Assembly (NCBI GenBank): GCA_964612145.1
Contig: CAZTBP010000012.1
Coordinates: forward strand, 1-64,000
DNA length: 64,000 bases
From: JAGNLV01 sp964612145
Lineage (GTDB): Bacteria > Zixibacteria > MSB-5A5 > GN15 > FEB-12
Direction: 5' to 3'
Shown one piece after another: positions 8,011 through 16,364 of the stretch. Numbering within the stretch: the first letter of the stretch is position 1; every line of letters begins with the position of its first letter. The notes under the pieces are model-generated. The model was not told the DNA's origin. It ran no database searches and worked only from the letters and a program-made list of their open reading frames with translations. The translations under genes and the position numbers were made by a program.

Positions 8011-9033
8011 ATGGAAACAACGGACGGAAAAACAATGTTGACGGGACCCGGCCAAGAGTCTGCGATGACGCAGGAGGAATTCGAGATGATTCGTGATTTC
8101 ATCCACGAAAAATCCGGTATGTTCTTTGCGGAGAGCAAGATGTACCTGGTCCAGAACCGTCTTACCAGGCGCATGGCGGATCTCTCGATAAAAACGTATA
8201 GGGATTACTTCTACCACGTCAAGTATGACAGTTCTCAGCGCGAGTTCCAGCAGCTGATGAACATCATGACGACAAACGAGACCAGTTTTTACCGCAATGA
8301 GCCACAGCTGTTGTCGTTCGGGTCGGAAGTATTGCCGCTGATAATGGAGCAGAAAGAAAAGGCGCGGCTGCCCAGGACGATCAGAATATGGTCGGCGGGC
8401 TGCTCGACCGGCGAGGAGCCGTACACCCTGGCGATGATACTGCTGGAGCACTTTCGTGTGAAACGAGGGTGGACCGCTGAGATTATCGCGCATGATATTT
8501 CGGAAAGCGTTCTCCAGCGGGCGCGTCGGGGCGAATACCAGGGCATCACGATGCGCAATGTGCCGGCGCACATTATTAATAGCTACTTCGATCGAAACGG
8601 TGAGGTTTACACGGTGAAGCCCGCGGTCAAGGCGCTGGTAAAATTCGGGTTGATCAATCTCAACGATTCCCGGATGCTGTCGCTGAACACGAATTTCGAT
8701 GCGATTTTCTGCCGCAACGTGATGATTTACTTTTCAGATGAGGTCAAGAAGTCGATTGTTCGCGGCTTCTTTAACGCGCTAAGGCCCGGAGGATTTTTCT
8801 ATATCGGTCATTCCGAAACGCTTCACGGAATCAGTAAGGCGTTTAAGCTGGTGTACCTTAAGAACGCGCTGGTTTACCAGAAGGAAGCGGTTGGGGCCGG
8901 CGCGACGTCGAGCTCGACTCGCCCGGCGGCGGCGACAGGTACGATACCGTCGACAGCGGACAGCGGAAGCGGCGCCGGGAAGGCGATGGACCTTCTGACC
9001 AGGGTCCGAGCAGGGTCAGGACAGGGACAATAA
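8011..9033 (+). CDS. cheR: Chemoreceptor glutamate methyltransferase CheR
   Basis: CheR transfers methyl groups from S-adenosylmethionine to glutamates of chemoreceptors during adaptation. The protein of 340 residues has the N-terminal helical CheR_N domain (about 25-80), the TTNETSFYRNEPQL segment typical of the family, the SAM-binding motif SAGCSTGEEPYTLAM at about 128-142, and a C-terminal Rossmann domain with NVMIYF and GHSETL. The last 45 residues are Ala/Ser/Gly-rich and probably disordered. An AAGGGG site lies 3 nt before the ATG. CheB is encoded in the same run, giving a full methylation/demethylation pair, although no receptor gene is present here. Confidence 0.95.
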   Translation: METTDGKTMLTGPGQESAMTQEEFEMIRDFIHEKSGMFFAESKMYLVQNRLTRRMADLSIKTYRDYFYHVKYDSSQREFQQLMNIMTTNETSFYRNEPQLLSFGSEVLPLIMEQKEKARLPRTIRIWSAGCSTGEEPYTLAMILLEHFRVKRGWTAEIIAHDISESVLQRARRGEYQGITMRNVPAHIINSYFDRNGEVYTVKPAVKALVKFGLINLNDSRMLSLNTNFDAIFCRNVMIYFSDEVKKSIVRGFFNALRPGGFFYIGHSETLHGISKAFKLVYLKNALVYQKEAVGAGATSSSTRPAAATGTIPSTADSGSGAGKAMDLLTRVRAGSGQGQ

Positions 9034-9059
9034 ATTAGTAGAGATAGAAGGTAACTGTT

Positions 9060-9449
9060 ATGTCGCAGACGATACTCGTAGTAGACGATTCCCCGACCGT
9101 GGTGAAGTTCGTTTCGTTCTCGCTGCAGACCAAGGGATACAGCGTGTTGACGGCATGCGACGGCATGGATGCGATCGAGAAAATCTCGACCACCCAGGAT
9201 GATATCGCTCTGGTCATCACCGATCTGAATATGCCGAATCTCGACGGCTACAGTCTGATCGATACCCTTCGGCAAAGCGAGAAGCATGCTACCACACCGA
9301 TTATCATTCTTTCGTCGGAAGACGGGGATGACGATCGCGACCGGGGAATGAAGGTGGGTGCTAGTTCGTACCTGGTCAAGCCGTTCAAGTCATCGCTGCT
9401 GTTAAGCGAAGTAGCGAAACATTTGCAAACAAGAAGTATAGTGAAATAA
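9060..9449 (+). CDS. CheY-like response regulator
   Basis: This 129-residue single receiver domain has D9-D10, phospho-acceptor D55 in ITDLNMPNLDG, a Ser/Thr switch position (IILSSEDGDD) and Lys in LVKPFKS. The SSEDGDDDRDRGMKVGASSYLVKPF region matches CheY-type regulators of chemotaxis arrays. It lies 13 bp before a second CheY gene, and the pair presumably shares CheA as phosphodonor. One of the two may act as a phosphate sink; the true motor-binding CheY is more likely the next one, which precedes cheZ. Confidence 0.92.
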   Translation: MSQTILVVDDSPTVVKFVSFSLQTKGYSVLTACDGMDAIEKISTTQDDIALVITDLNMPNLDGYSLIDTLRQSEKHATTPIIILSSEDGDDDRDRGMKVGASSYLVKPFKSSLLLSEVAKHLQTRSIVK

Positions 9450-9462
9450 GCAAGGAGGCATT

Positions 9463-9837
9463 GTGGCTGATCTGAAAATCCTCGCAGTCGATGACAGTCC
9501 CACTATGCGGCGGATCATCATCAACACGCTCAAGCGAGCCGGCTACCAGGATGTTGTCGAGGCAACTGACGGGAAAGACGCGATCGCCAAACTCAAAGTC
9601 GAAAAAGTTAACTTCGTTATTACCGACTGGAACATGCCGGAAATGGACGGCCTGGAATTCGTGCAGACGCTGCGCGGTTCCGAAGAGTACAAGGCGCTTC
9701 CGGTCCTGATGGTGACGACGCGGTCGGTCAAGGACGACATCGTGGAAGCGTTGAAAGCCGGCGTGAATAACTACATCGTGAAGCCTTTCACGCCCGAGAC
9801 ATTAAAACAGAAAATTGAACAGGTTTTGGCCGGGTAA
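9463..9837 (+). CDS. cheY: Chemotaxis response regulator CheY
   Basis: This 124-residue receiver (LKILAVDDSPTMRRII; D55 in ITDWNMPEMDGLEF; LMVTTRS; IVKPFTPETL) is very close to canonical CheY, including TDWNMP around the acceptor and the KPFT segment. Phospho-CheY binds the FliM switch protein and changes flagellar rotation. Translation starts at GTG 9463 behind a strong AAGGAGG site (9452-9458). The adjacent cheZ encodes its phosphatase. FliM itself is not in this window, though FliG, MotA and MotB are. Confidence 0.95.
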   Translation: MADLKILAVDDSPTMRRIIINTLKRAGYQDVVEATDGKDAIAKLKVEKVNFVITDWNMPEMDGLEFVQTLRGSEEYKALPVLMVTTRSVKDDIVEALKAGVNNYIVKPFTPETLKQKIEQVLAG

Positions 9838-9865
9838 TCGGCAGTGGTGCAAGGAGTGCAACATC

Positions 9866-10459
9866 ATGGCTAACGAGAAGCTCTACGTCAAGATGCAGGA
9901 GGAAGTAGCCGCCCTGGCCTCATCCATCAACGACATCGTGACGAAATTCAGGTCGCTGCAAAACCCGCTGACCGAGTCTCATGATCGGGTGCCGCAAGCG
10001 ACAGAACAGCTGGACAAGATCAGCGCCCAGACCGAAGCCGCGGCGCACCAGATGCTGGATCGTATCGAGGGCATCACACAGCGCGAGGAAGAGGTCATGG
10101 ACGGCCTGATTCGGATTAAGGAACTTGTGTCAGAGAACAAGGTGGCGGAGATACCCGGTCTGGTGGATGACCTGCACGAGAAGGCGAACACATCGTGCAA
10201 CGACGCATTCCTCATTATGGATGCGCTGCAGTTTCAGGATATTACGGCGCAGCAAATGGACCACGCGGCGTCGCTTCTGGAAGATGTACAAACGCGTCTC
10301 GGCCAGATCATGTCGGTTATCAGCGGACAGGATTCAACTGGGGAGGACGAGACTGAAGGGAAGCCGTCCAAAACCAGAGCGTTTGACCCGCATGCGGATC
10401 TGGGCGACAAACAGACGCTTCAGGCGGATATCGACAACCTCTTTGCGAAGAAGAAATAG
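9866..10459 (+). CDS. cheZ: CheY phosphatase CheZ
   Basis: This 197-residue helical protein has the CheZ active-site region DALQFQDITAQQMDHA, where Gln of the QDITAQ stretch is the residue that attacks phospho-CheY in the family. The C-terminal tail DIDNLFAKKK matches the conserved CheY-binding peptide of CheZ proteins. A long four-helix-bundle-like segment fills the middle. ATG 9866 with an AAGGAG site (9851-9856) was chosen; the longer frame from 9815 overlaps the end of cheY. CheZ is most familiar from Proteobacteria, so its presence in an FCB-type genome is informative, and it sits directly between cheY and cheA. Confidence 0.92.
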   Translation: MANEKLYVKMQEEVAALASSINDIVTKFRSLQNPLTESHDRVPQATEQLDKISAQTEAAAHQMLDRIEGITQREEEVMDGLIRIKELVSENKVAEIPGLVDDLHEKANTSCNDAFLIMDALQFQDITAQQMDHAASLLEDVQTRLGQIMSVISGQDSTGEDETEGKPSKTRAFDPHADLGDKQTLQADIDNLFAKKK

Positions 10460-10483
10460 TCGGTATGCGGAGGCTGTATACAA

Positions 10484-12331
10484 ATGAGTGACGAATTTGA
10501 CCTGCAACAGGATGAAATGCGGGAAATTATCGATGATTTCCTGGTCGAGGCCGATGAGCTGGTAGCATCGCTGGATAACAACTTCGTGAAGCTGGAAACC
10601 TCCCCGGAGGACTTGGACCTTCTCAACGAGATTTTCCGAGCGGCCCACACGATCAAGGGAACGTCAAGTTTTTTGGGTTTTGAGCAGGTGACAACACTCA
10701 CCCACCGGATGGAGGATATCCTCAACAAACTCCGGAAGGGTGAAATGACGCTTACCACGGAGATCATGGATATCCTGCTCCAATCGCTGGACATTCTCAA
10801 GACGCTGCTTGACAAGGTGAGGGAGGGGGATCTCTCAGAAGAAAATCTGAGCGATATCCTCAGCCGGCTGGGGGCCACGCTTGAGGACGACGGCGAAGCG
10901 GCGGCACAGGAAGAACTGTCGGCAGGCGTCGTCGACGAACTGCCCGAGGTGCCGCAGAAAAATGAGCCAACTGAGGATTCGGATGAAAAACTGCTGGCCA
11001 CTCTGGCGAAGCAGGTTGACGGCGGCCCGTCGGGTACGTCATCGACTTCGGATCCGGAGCCGGCGGCGACAGCAACAGCTGCGCCTCCGGCCGAGCAGTC
11101 AGAAGAACCGGCTAAAGCGTCGGCGCCGAGAAAACACGTCGACTCGACCATCCGGGTCGATGTCGAGCGGCTGGATTCTCTGATGAATATGGTCGGTGAA
11201 CTGGTGCTGGGCCGCAACAGCCTGGTGCAGTCGATCGGCAGGCTTCAGGCGGAGCACGAGGGTGAGTTTGAACTGGAGGCAGTCAGCCAGGCGGCGGTCG
11301 CAGTGAATTTCATTACGACTGAACTTCAGATGTCAGTCATGAAGATGCGGATGCAGCCGGTGGGGAAGGTCTTCAATCGCTTCCCGCGGCTGGTTCGTGA
11401 CCTGGCCCGTGATGCCAGTAAGAAAATTGAGCTGCAGATATCGGGTGAAAGTACTGAACTGGACAAGTCCGTGATTGAAGAGATCGGTGATCCGCTGGTG
11501 CATATTATCCGGAATTCCTGCGACCACGGCCTGGAGACGCCGAATGAGCGGGTTGCCAAAGGCAAGCCGGAAACCGGGACAGTCTGGCTGGCGGCATCTC
11601 AGGAAGGCTCCAATATTGTGATTAAAGTCAGCGACGATGGTCGCGGCTTTGATGTCGATGCTATCCGCGACAAGGCGGTCGAACGAGGCCTTGCCACCCG
11701 CGCCGATGTTGAGCGGATGGCCGACCGCGAGATATTCAACTACATCTTCCAGGCTGGTTTCTCTACCGCGAAGAAGATTACCGACGTCTCCGGCCGCGGG
11801 GTTGGCATGGACGTGGTTCGGAGCAATATCGAGAAGCTCAACGGCATGATCGAGTTGAGTTCCGAAAAGGATAAGGGCACGACAATCACGATCAAACTGC
11901 CGCTGACGCTGGCGATTATTCAGGGTCTGCTGGTGCAGTGCGAGAGTGAAGTCTTTATCCTGCCGTTGTCCTCGGTTGTAGAAACGGTCAAGACCGAACA
12001 GTCTGATATTCACTACATGAACAAGCGTCCGGTGCTCTGTCTTCGCGACGAAATCATCCCGATCGTAAATTTGTCGCGGATGCTTCGCCAGGGAGCGGAT
12101 AGCTTCGTACTGACCGAATTGCCGTACATCGTGATAGTTGGTCTGGCGGAGAAGAAGCTAGGCCTGATTGTCGATCGGTTCCTCGGTCAGGAAGAGGTCG
12201 TAATCAAGTCGCTGGGTTCGTATCTCGGTTCAACCGAGGGAGTGGCCGGTGCGACGATTCTCGGCGACGGGCGGATCCGCTTGATTGTCGATATTGTCGG
12301 GTTGTTTAACCTGGCCAGAAAAGCCAACTAA
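10484..12331 (+). CDS. cheA: Chemotaxis histidine kinase CheA
   Basis: This 615-residue CheA starts with an Hpt domain whose phosphorylated His55 lies in AAHTIKGTSSFLGF. A low-complexity Ala/Ser/Glu/Pro linker (about 115-220) follows, where no P2 CheY-docking domain is recognisable. Then come the dimerisation domain (from about 225, LDSLMNMVGELVLGRNSL), the ATPase domain with N box HIIRNSCDHGLE, G1 SDDGRGFD and G2 SGRGVGMDVV, and a C-terminal CheW-like domain (about 480-610). It phosphorylates CheY and CheB and couples to receptors through CheW, which is not encoded here. The missing P2 implies direct phosphotransfer or docking elsewhere. Confidence 0.96.
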   Translation: MSDEFDLQQDEMREIIDDFLVEADELVASLDNNFVKLETSPEDLDLLNEIFRAAHTIKGTSSFLGFEQVTTLTHRMEDILNKLRKGEMTLTTEIMDILLQSLDILKTLLDKVREGDLSEENLSDILSRLGATLEDDGEAAAQEELSAGVVDELPEVPQKNEPTEDSDEKLLATLAKQVDGGPSGTSSTSDPEPAATATAAPPAEQSEEPAKASAPRKHVDSTIRVDVERLDSLMNMVGELVLGRNSLVQSIGRLQAEHEGEFELEAVSQAAVAVNFITTELQMSVMKMRMQPVGKVFNRFPRLVRDLARDASKKIELQISGESTELDKSVIEEIGDPLVHIIRNSCDHGLETPNERVAKGKPETGTVWLAASQEGSNIVIKVSDDGRGFDVDAIRDKAVERGLATRADVERMADREIFNYIFQAGFSTAKKITDVSGRGVGMDVVRSNIEKLNGMIELSSEKDKGTTITIKLPLTLAIIQGLLVQCESEVFILPLSSVVETVKTEQSDIHYMNKRPVLCLRDEIIPIVNLSRMLRQGADSFVLTELPYIVIVGLAEKKLGLIVDRFLGQEEVVIKSLGSYLGSTEGVAGATILGDGRIRLIVDIVGLFNLARKAN

Positions 12332-12347
12332 TGGAAAGCCATCGCTC

Positions 12348-13454
12348 ATGACAGGAATCACAACAGGCCGTCGCATTCGGGTGCTGGTGGTGGATGATTC
12401 CGCTTTCATGCGGAAGGCGCTGACTATGATGCTCGAATCCGATCCGGCTATCGAGGTTATCGGAACGGCGCGGGACGGTGAAGAGGGGATCGACAAGGTC
12501 AGGCGACTCAAGCCGGACCTGGTCACGATGGATATAGAGATGCCTCGTATGGACGGCCTGGCCGCCCTGCGACAGATCATGCTCAATAACCCGGTTCCGG
12601 TGATGATGATATCATCGCTGACAACCGACGGGGCACAGGCGACGCTTGAGGCTCTGGAGATGGGGGCAGTGGATTTCATCCCCAAGGCGCTTTCGTATGT
12701 GAGTCTCGATATTGTCAAGATCAAGGACGATCTGCTGGCGAAGATCAAGGATATCGTCAGCCGCAAATCCATTCTCATGTCGCGGCATCGGCTCCAGCGC
12801 AGCCCGACGGTGACCAAACCAAGTGCGGTCACGCGATCGGCCCAGGCGCCCTCGACGCCGGCCAGGGCGGTCAGGAAGCGGAATCATCAGGTTTCGCTGG
12901 TCGCGATTGGATCATCAACCGGCGGCCCGCCGGCTCTTCAACAGATAATCCCGCGTCTGCCGCGCAATTTCCCGGTGGGGATCATTATTGCCCAGCATAT
13001 GCCCCCGATCTTTACCAAGTCACTGGCTGATCGGCTCAACGGTCTGTCGCAAGTAACGGTGCGTGAAGCGGAAGACGGCGAGCAGGTCCAGCCGGGCCTG
13101 GTCCTTATTGCGCCGGGCGGACAGCACATGACCGTGAAGAAGTACGGCGCTCGATCAACGGTCGTCGTTTCTTCCGAGCCGGCCGATACGCTGTATCACC
13201 CGTGCGTGGATGTAACCATGAATTCGGTTGCGGAAGCTTATGGCGGGGCGGCGCTGGGCGTGATTCTGACCGGCATGGGCAACAACGGCGCTAAAGGGAT
13301 TGAGCTGCTCAAGAGCAAGGGGGGGGTTGTGATTGCACAGAACGAGCAGACCTGCGTGGTCTACGGCATGCCGCGGGCAGTTATCGACGCCGGCCTGGCA
13401 GACATCGTCGCGCCGATCGACGATCTCGTTGATGACATTGTCAGTTTTTTCTAA
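12348..13454 (+). CDS. cheB: Chemotaxis methylesterase/deamidase CheB, with altered catalytic triad
   Basis: This 368-residue CheB has a receiver (about 10-130; VLVVDDSAFMRKAL, TMDIEMPRMDG), a variable linker, and a methylesterase domain (about 180-368). The catalytic Ser190 (GSSTGG) and His217 (AQHMPP) are in place. The position matching the catalytic Asp286 of Salmonella CheB is Asn313 (TGMGNNGAKG), read directly as AAC. The spacing of the three residues matches the enterobacterial enzyme, so the alignment is firm; whether the Asn form is active is unknown. It starts at ATG 12348, 16 bp after cheA. It should remove receptor methyl groups opposite CheR, and its receiver should accept phosphate from CheA. 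Confidence 0.93.
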   Translation: MTGITTGRRIRVLVVDDSAFMRKALTMMLESDPAIEVIGTARDGEEGIDKVRRLKPDLVTMDIEMPRMDGLAALRQIMLNNPVPVMMISSLTTDGAQATLEALEMGAVDFIPKALSYVSLDIVKIKDDLLAKIKDIVSRKSILMSRHRLQRSPTVTKPSAVTRSAQAPSTPARAVRKRNHQVSLVAIGSSTGGPPALQQIIPRLPRNFPVGIIIAQHMPPIFTKSLADRLNGLSQVTVREAEDGEQVQPGLVLIAPGGQHMTVKKYGARSTVVVSSEPADTLYHPCVDVTMNSVAEAYGGAALGVILTGMGNNGAKGIELLKSKGGVVIAQNEQTCVVYGMPRAVIDAGLADIVAPIDDLVDDIVSFF

Positions 13455-13511
13455 GCTTAAAGTTTTTGTTGCAATAGCGCTCTCACGGGTCTAGTTTCGG
13501 ATTCGTGAAAG

Positions 13512-14864
13512 ATGGACGACTGCATCATGGATGATAGCCGAAACAACACCTCTGAAACGGTGCTGGAGGCAGACGAAGTCTCGCGCTTTGCGGACTCGTA
13601 CGCATCGTTTAATAGAATTGTTAACTCCCTTCAGCGCAAATACATTAAGCTCGAAGAGGAGTTTACTATCCAGCACCGGGAGTTGGCTGAGGCCAACCAG
13701 AAACTGGTAAAGCTGACCGAACACAACCTTGGTGTTACGGAATTTCTCAACAGCATCCTTAACTCGATTTCAGCCGGTGTTATTGCGGTCGACAGCCAGG
13801 GCATGGTGACCCATTTCAACAAAGCGGCATCGCGCATTTTGGGCATTCCCCCGAGGGAACCGCTGGGGAAGAAATATCGCGACTGCATCCCGCCCGGGGC
13901 ACCATCCAACGCCAACGCTCTTCGGTCCGCCGAACGGGCCCAGGCGGTTGAATCGACCGAACGGGTGATCGAGCAGGAGGACAACACCCGGCTGCATTTG
14001 TCGGTCTCAACGGCCGTGTTACGCGGCAGCAGGGGTGAGCCGACCGGCGCGGTCGAGGTTTTTCACGACCTGACCAAGATGAAACGAATGGAGCAGGAAT
14101 TCGCCCGGCTGAACACGCTGGCGGTGCTGGGTGAGATGGCGGCAACCATCGCCCACGAAGTGCGGAACCCGCTCTCCGGTATCGGAGGTTTTGCCGCCCT
14201 GCTGGAACGGGATCTCGACGAAGATGAGCAGAAGAAGAAGCTGGCGGGCAAAATTATTCGAGGCGTCGATACGCTCAACAACCTCGTGACCAGCCTGTTA
14301 AATTACGCTCGATTTGATGAGACGAAAAAGGAAAAGATTGGGTTTGATGAGTTCCTGGCGACAACGATTCAGCAGTACCGCCGGGAGGATCCCGACCGGT
14401 TGGAGAATGTCGCGCTGGAAATTCGTCGGCCCGGTGAGCCGAACCAAGGCGTGCCGGAAGTAGAGGTCGACCGGATGCTGCTTCGGCAGGTATTCTTTAA
14501 TGTGCTGAACAATGCCGTGGAAGCGATGCGTAACTCCGGCAAGATCGAAATAGACTACTGGGTGCTGCCGCGTCAGTCGGCAACGAAACAGTATGGTGAC
14601 AAGATGCTGCTGGGACTGGATGAAACGGTACTGGAAGCGTCGGTAAAAGATACCGGTCCGGGGATCGATGCAGACTATATCGAAAAGATCTTTTCTCCGT
14701 TTTTCACGACTCGCAGTAAAGGCAACGGACTGGGCCTGGCGGTCGCATGGAAGGTCATGAAAGCGCACGGCGGCGATATTGTCGCCGAGAACTGCGAAAA
14801 CGGCGGGGCACACTTCAGGGTGCTGCTGCCGGTCAAACTCGATTTTGCAAACAGGGAGCGTTAG
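13512..14864 (+). CDS. Soluble PAS-domain sensor histidine kinase (FleS/FlrB/AtoS-like)
   Basis: This 450-residue kinase lacks membrane segments. It has an N-terminal coiled coil (about 25-75), a PAS domain (about 78-195; NSISAGVIAVDSQGMVTHFN), a HisKA domain with IAHEVRNPLSGI (phospho-accepting His), and a HATPase domain with N box NVLNNAVEAM, G1 KDTGPGID and the FFTTRSKGNGLGLAV lid. The partner NtrC-type regulator starts 1 bp after its stop. A cytoplasmic PAS kinase paired with a sigma54 activator inside a flagellar cluster corresponds to the FleSR/FlrBC systems that time basal-body/hook gene expression. ATG 13512 is used; ATG 13527 is an equally possible start. The signal is unknown; a flagellar assembly checkpoint is a reasonable guess. 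Confidence 0.9.
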   Translation: MDDCIMDDSRNNTSETVLEADEVSRFADSYASFNRIVNSLQRKYIKLEEEFTIQHRELAEANQKLVKLTEHNLGVTEFLNSILNSISAGVIAVDSQGMVTHFNKAASRILGIPPREPLGKKYRDCIPPGAPSNANALRSAERAQAVESTERVIEQEDNTRLHLSVSTAVLRGSRGEPTGAVEVFHDLTKMKRMEQEFARLNTLAVLGEMAATIAHEVRNPLSGIGGFAALLERDLDEDEQKKKLAGKIIRGVDTLNNLVTSLLNYARFDETKKEKIGFDEFLATTIQQYRREDPDRLENVALEIRRPGEPNQGVPEVEVDRMLLRQVFFNVLNNAVEAMRNSGKIEIDYWVLPRQSATKQYGDKMLLGLDETVLEASVKDTGPGIDADYIEKIFSPFFTTRSKGNGLGLAVAWKVMKAHGGDIVAENCENGGAHFRVLLPVKLDFANRER

Positions 14865-14865
14865 C

Positions 14866-16218
14866 ATGAAGTATTCCGTCCTGGTAGTCGATGACGACAA
14901 ACTTGTGAACGAATTCCTCGAAGAGGTTATCGAGCGCGAGGGTTACGTTTGCACCGCCGTGCACTCCGGTGAAGAAGCGGTGGCTGCCTTCAATGAAAAG
15001 ACGTTCGATATCGTGTTGACGGATCTCAAGATGGACGGAATGAACGGTCTGGAGCTGATCCAGAAGATCAAGAACTTTAGCCCGGAATCAGTGGTGATCA
15101 TGATGACCGCCTATGGTACTATCGATACCGCCGTCAAGGCAATCAAGTACGGCGCTTATGATTTCCTTCTCAAGCCGGTGCGGCCGGAGACGCTGCAGCA
15201 CCTTCTTTCCCGGGTGACCGAGATGATTTCGCTGCGGGAAGAAAATGAGATCATGCGCAAGGACCTTACCGAGAAATTCCACAATATCGTGGGCAAGTCC
15301 AAGGCGATGCGCGAGGTGTTCGAACTGATTCAGTCGATCAGCAGGGCGCGATCGACGGTCATGATTACCGGCGGGTCTGGGACCGGCAAAGAAATGGTGG
15401 CCCGAGCTATTCACTACAGTTCCAATCGGGCAGAAAAGCCGTTTGTGAAGCTGAACTGCGCAGCGCTCCCTGAGAACCTGGTTGAATCCGAGCTTTTCGG
15501 CTACGAAAAGGGTGCGTTTACCGACGCGAAAAAGACCAACCGGGGAAGATTTGAGCTGGCCGACGGCGGGACGCTCCTGCTGGATGAAATCTCCGAGATG
15601 CCGGCCAACCTTCAGTCAAAATTACTGCGGGTGATTCAGGAGCGGGAGTTTGAACGGGTCGGGTCGAGCCAGACGATTCAGGTCGATGTCAGGTTGATTG
15701 CAACCTCGAACCGTGACCTGAAAAAATTCATCGCCGATGGCAGGTTCCGTGAGGACTTGTTTTATCGTTTGAATGTTATCCCTCTCCATCTTAGTGCCCT
15801 GGAGGACCGAAAGGAAGATATCCCGCTGCTGGTTGAGCATTTCATCCAGAAGTACAACCAGGAAAATGAGCGCAGTGTCAAAGGCGTCGAGCCGGCGGCG
15901 ATGCGTTTGCTCATGAGTTACCACTGGCCGGGCAATGTTCGGGAACTGGAGAATTATATTGAGCGGGCGGTGGTGACCGGCAACAACGAGATGCTGACCG
16001 AGGATGATTTCCCGACCGAGTTGGCCCTGGGACGGATTGCCGACGATGTTTCCGGGCTTCGGATTCCGATGAAGCTGGAAGAGGGCAACAAGTTCCTGAT
16101 ACTGAAGACTCTTGAAAAGTACAACGGGAACAAGACCCGGGCGGCCGAGGCGCTGGGTATTTCGCCCCGGACCATCCGCAATAAACTGGCTGAATACGGC
16201 GACATGTCCAATTTCTGA
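14866..16218 (+). CDS. NtrC-family sigma54-dependent response regulator (FleR/FlrC-like)
   Basis: This 450-residue activator has a receiver (1-120; DLKMDGMNG acceptor), an AAA+ domain (about 140-375) with Walker A GGSGTGKE near 169 and LLLDEISEMP as Walker B, and a Fis-type helix-turn-helix (about 405-445; NKTRAAEALGISPRTIRNKL). The sigma54-contacting loop reads GAFTDA at 216-221 instead of GAFTGA. It is coupled to the sensor kinase upstream. Sigma54-type promoters found before flgF and before a secreted-protein gene, and a near-match before flgB, are likely targets. Binding sites for the regulator itself were not identified. The start at ATG 14866 places the receiver correctly at the N-terminus. 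Confidence 0.93.
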   Translation: MKYSVLVVDDDKLVNEFLEEVIEREGYVCTAVHSGEEAVAAFNEKTFDIVLTDLKMDGMNGLELIQKIKNFSPESVVIMMTAYGTIDTAVKAIKYGAYDFLLKPVRPETLQHLLSRVTEMISLREENEIMRKDLTEKFHNIVGKSKAMREVFELIQSISRARSTVMITGGSGTGKEMVARAIHYSSNRAEKPFVKLNCAALPENLVESELFGYEKGAFTDAKKTNRGRFELADGGTLLLDEISEMPANLQSKLLRVIQEREFERVGSSQTIQVDVRLIATSNRDLKKFIADGRFREDLFYRLNVIPLHLSALEDRKEDIPLLVEHFIQKYNQENERSVKGVEPAAMRLLMSYHWPGNVRELENYIERAVVTGNNEMLTEDDFPTELALGRIADDVSGLRIPMKLEEGNKFLILKTLEKYNGNKTRAAEALGISPRTIRNKLAEYGDMSNF

Positions 16219-16268
16219 GCAGTTTGTCCAAGGTGCTATAACACCGAGGTTTAGCGCCTGACCCTGAC

Positions 16269-16295
16269 TCTACTAATCAACCCATATGCCGATAG
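16269..16295 (+). promoter_or_regulatory. Weak sigma28-like promoter before motA
   Basis: GCCGATAG at 16288-16295 matches seven of eight positions of the sigma28 -10 box. Exactly 15 bp upstream the -35 position reads TCTA (consensus TAAA), a poor match. Stator genes are common sigma28 targets, so the site is plausible but not secure. Confidence 0.3.
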
Positions 16296-16364
16296 ATGTA
16301 GCAGGCGGGGTATGGTACGTCCCGTCCAACCTGCATTTAGGCCGTAAAGCGGCAATGGGTGACT

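Noticed and set aside
13460..13490. Sigma28 or sigma54 promoter before the histidine kinase (TAAAG and TTGCA motifs)
   Set aside because: The TAAA has no GCCGATAA-like box at the right distance, and the TTGCA has no GG 10 bp upstream.
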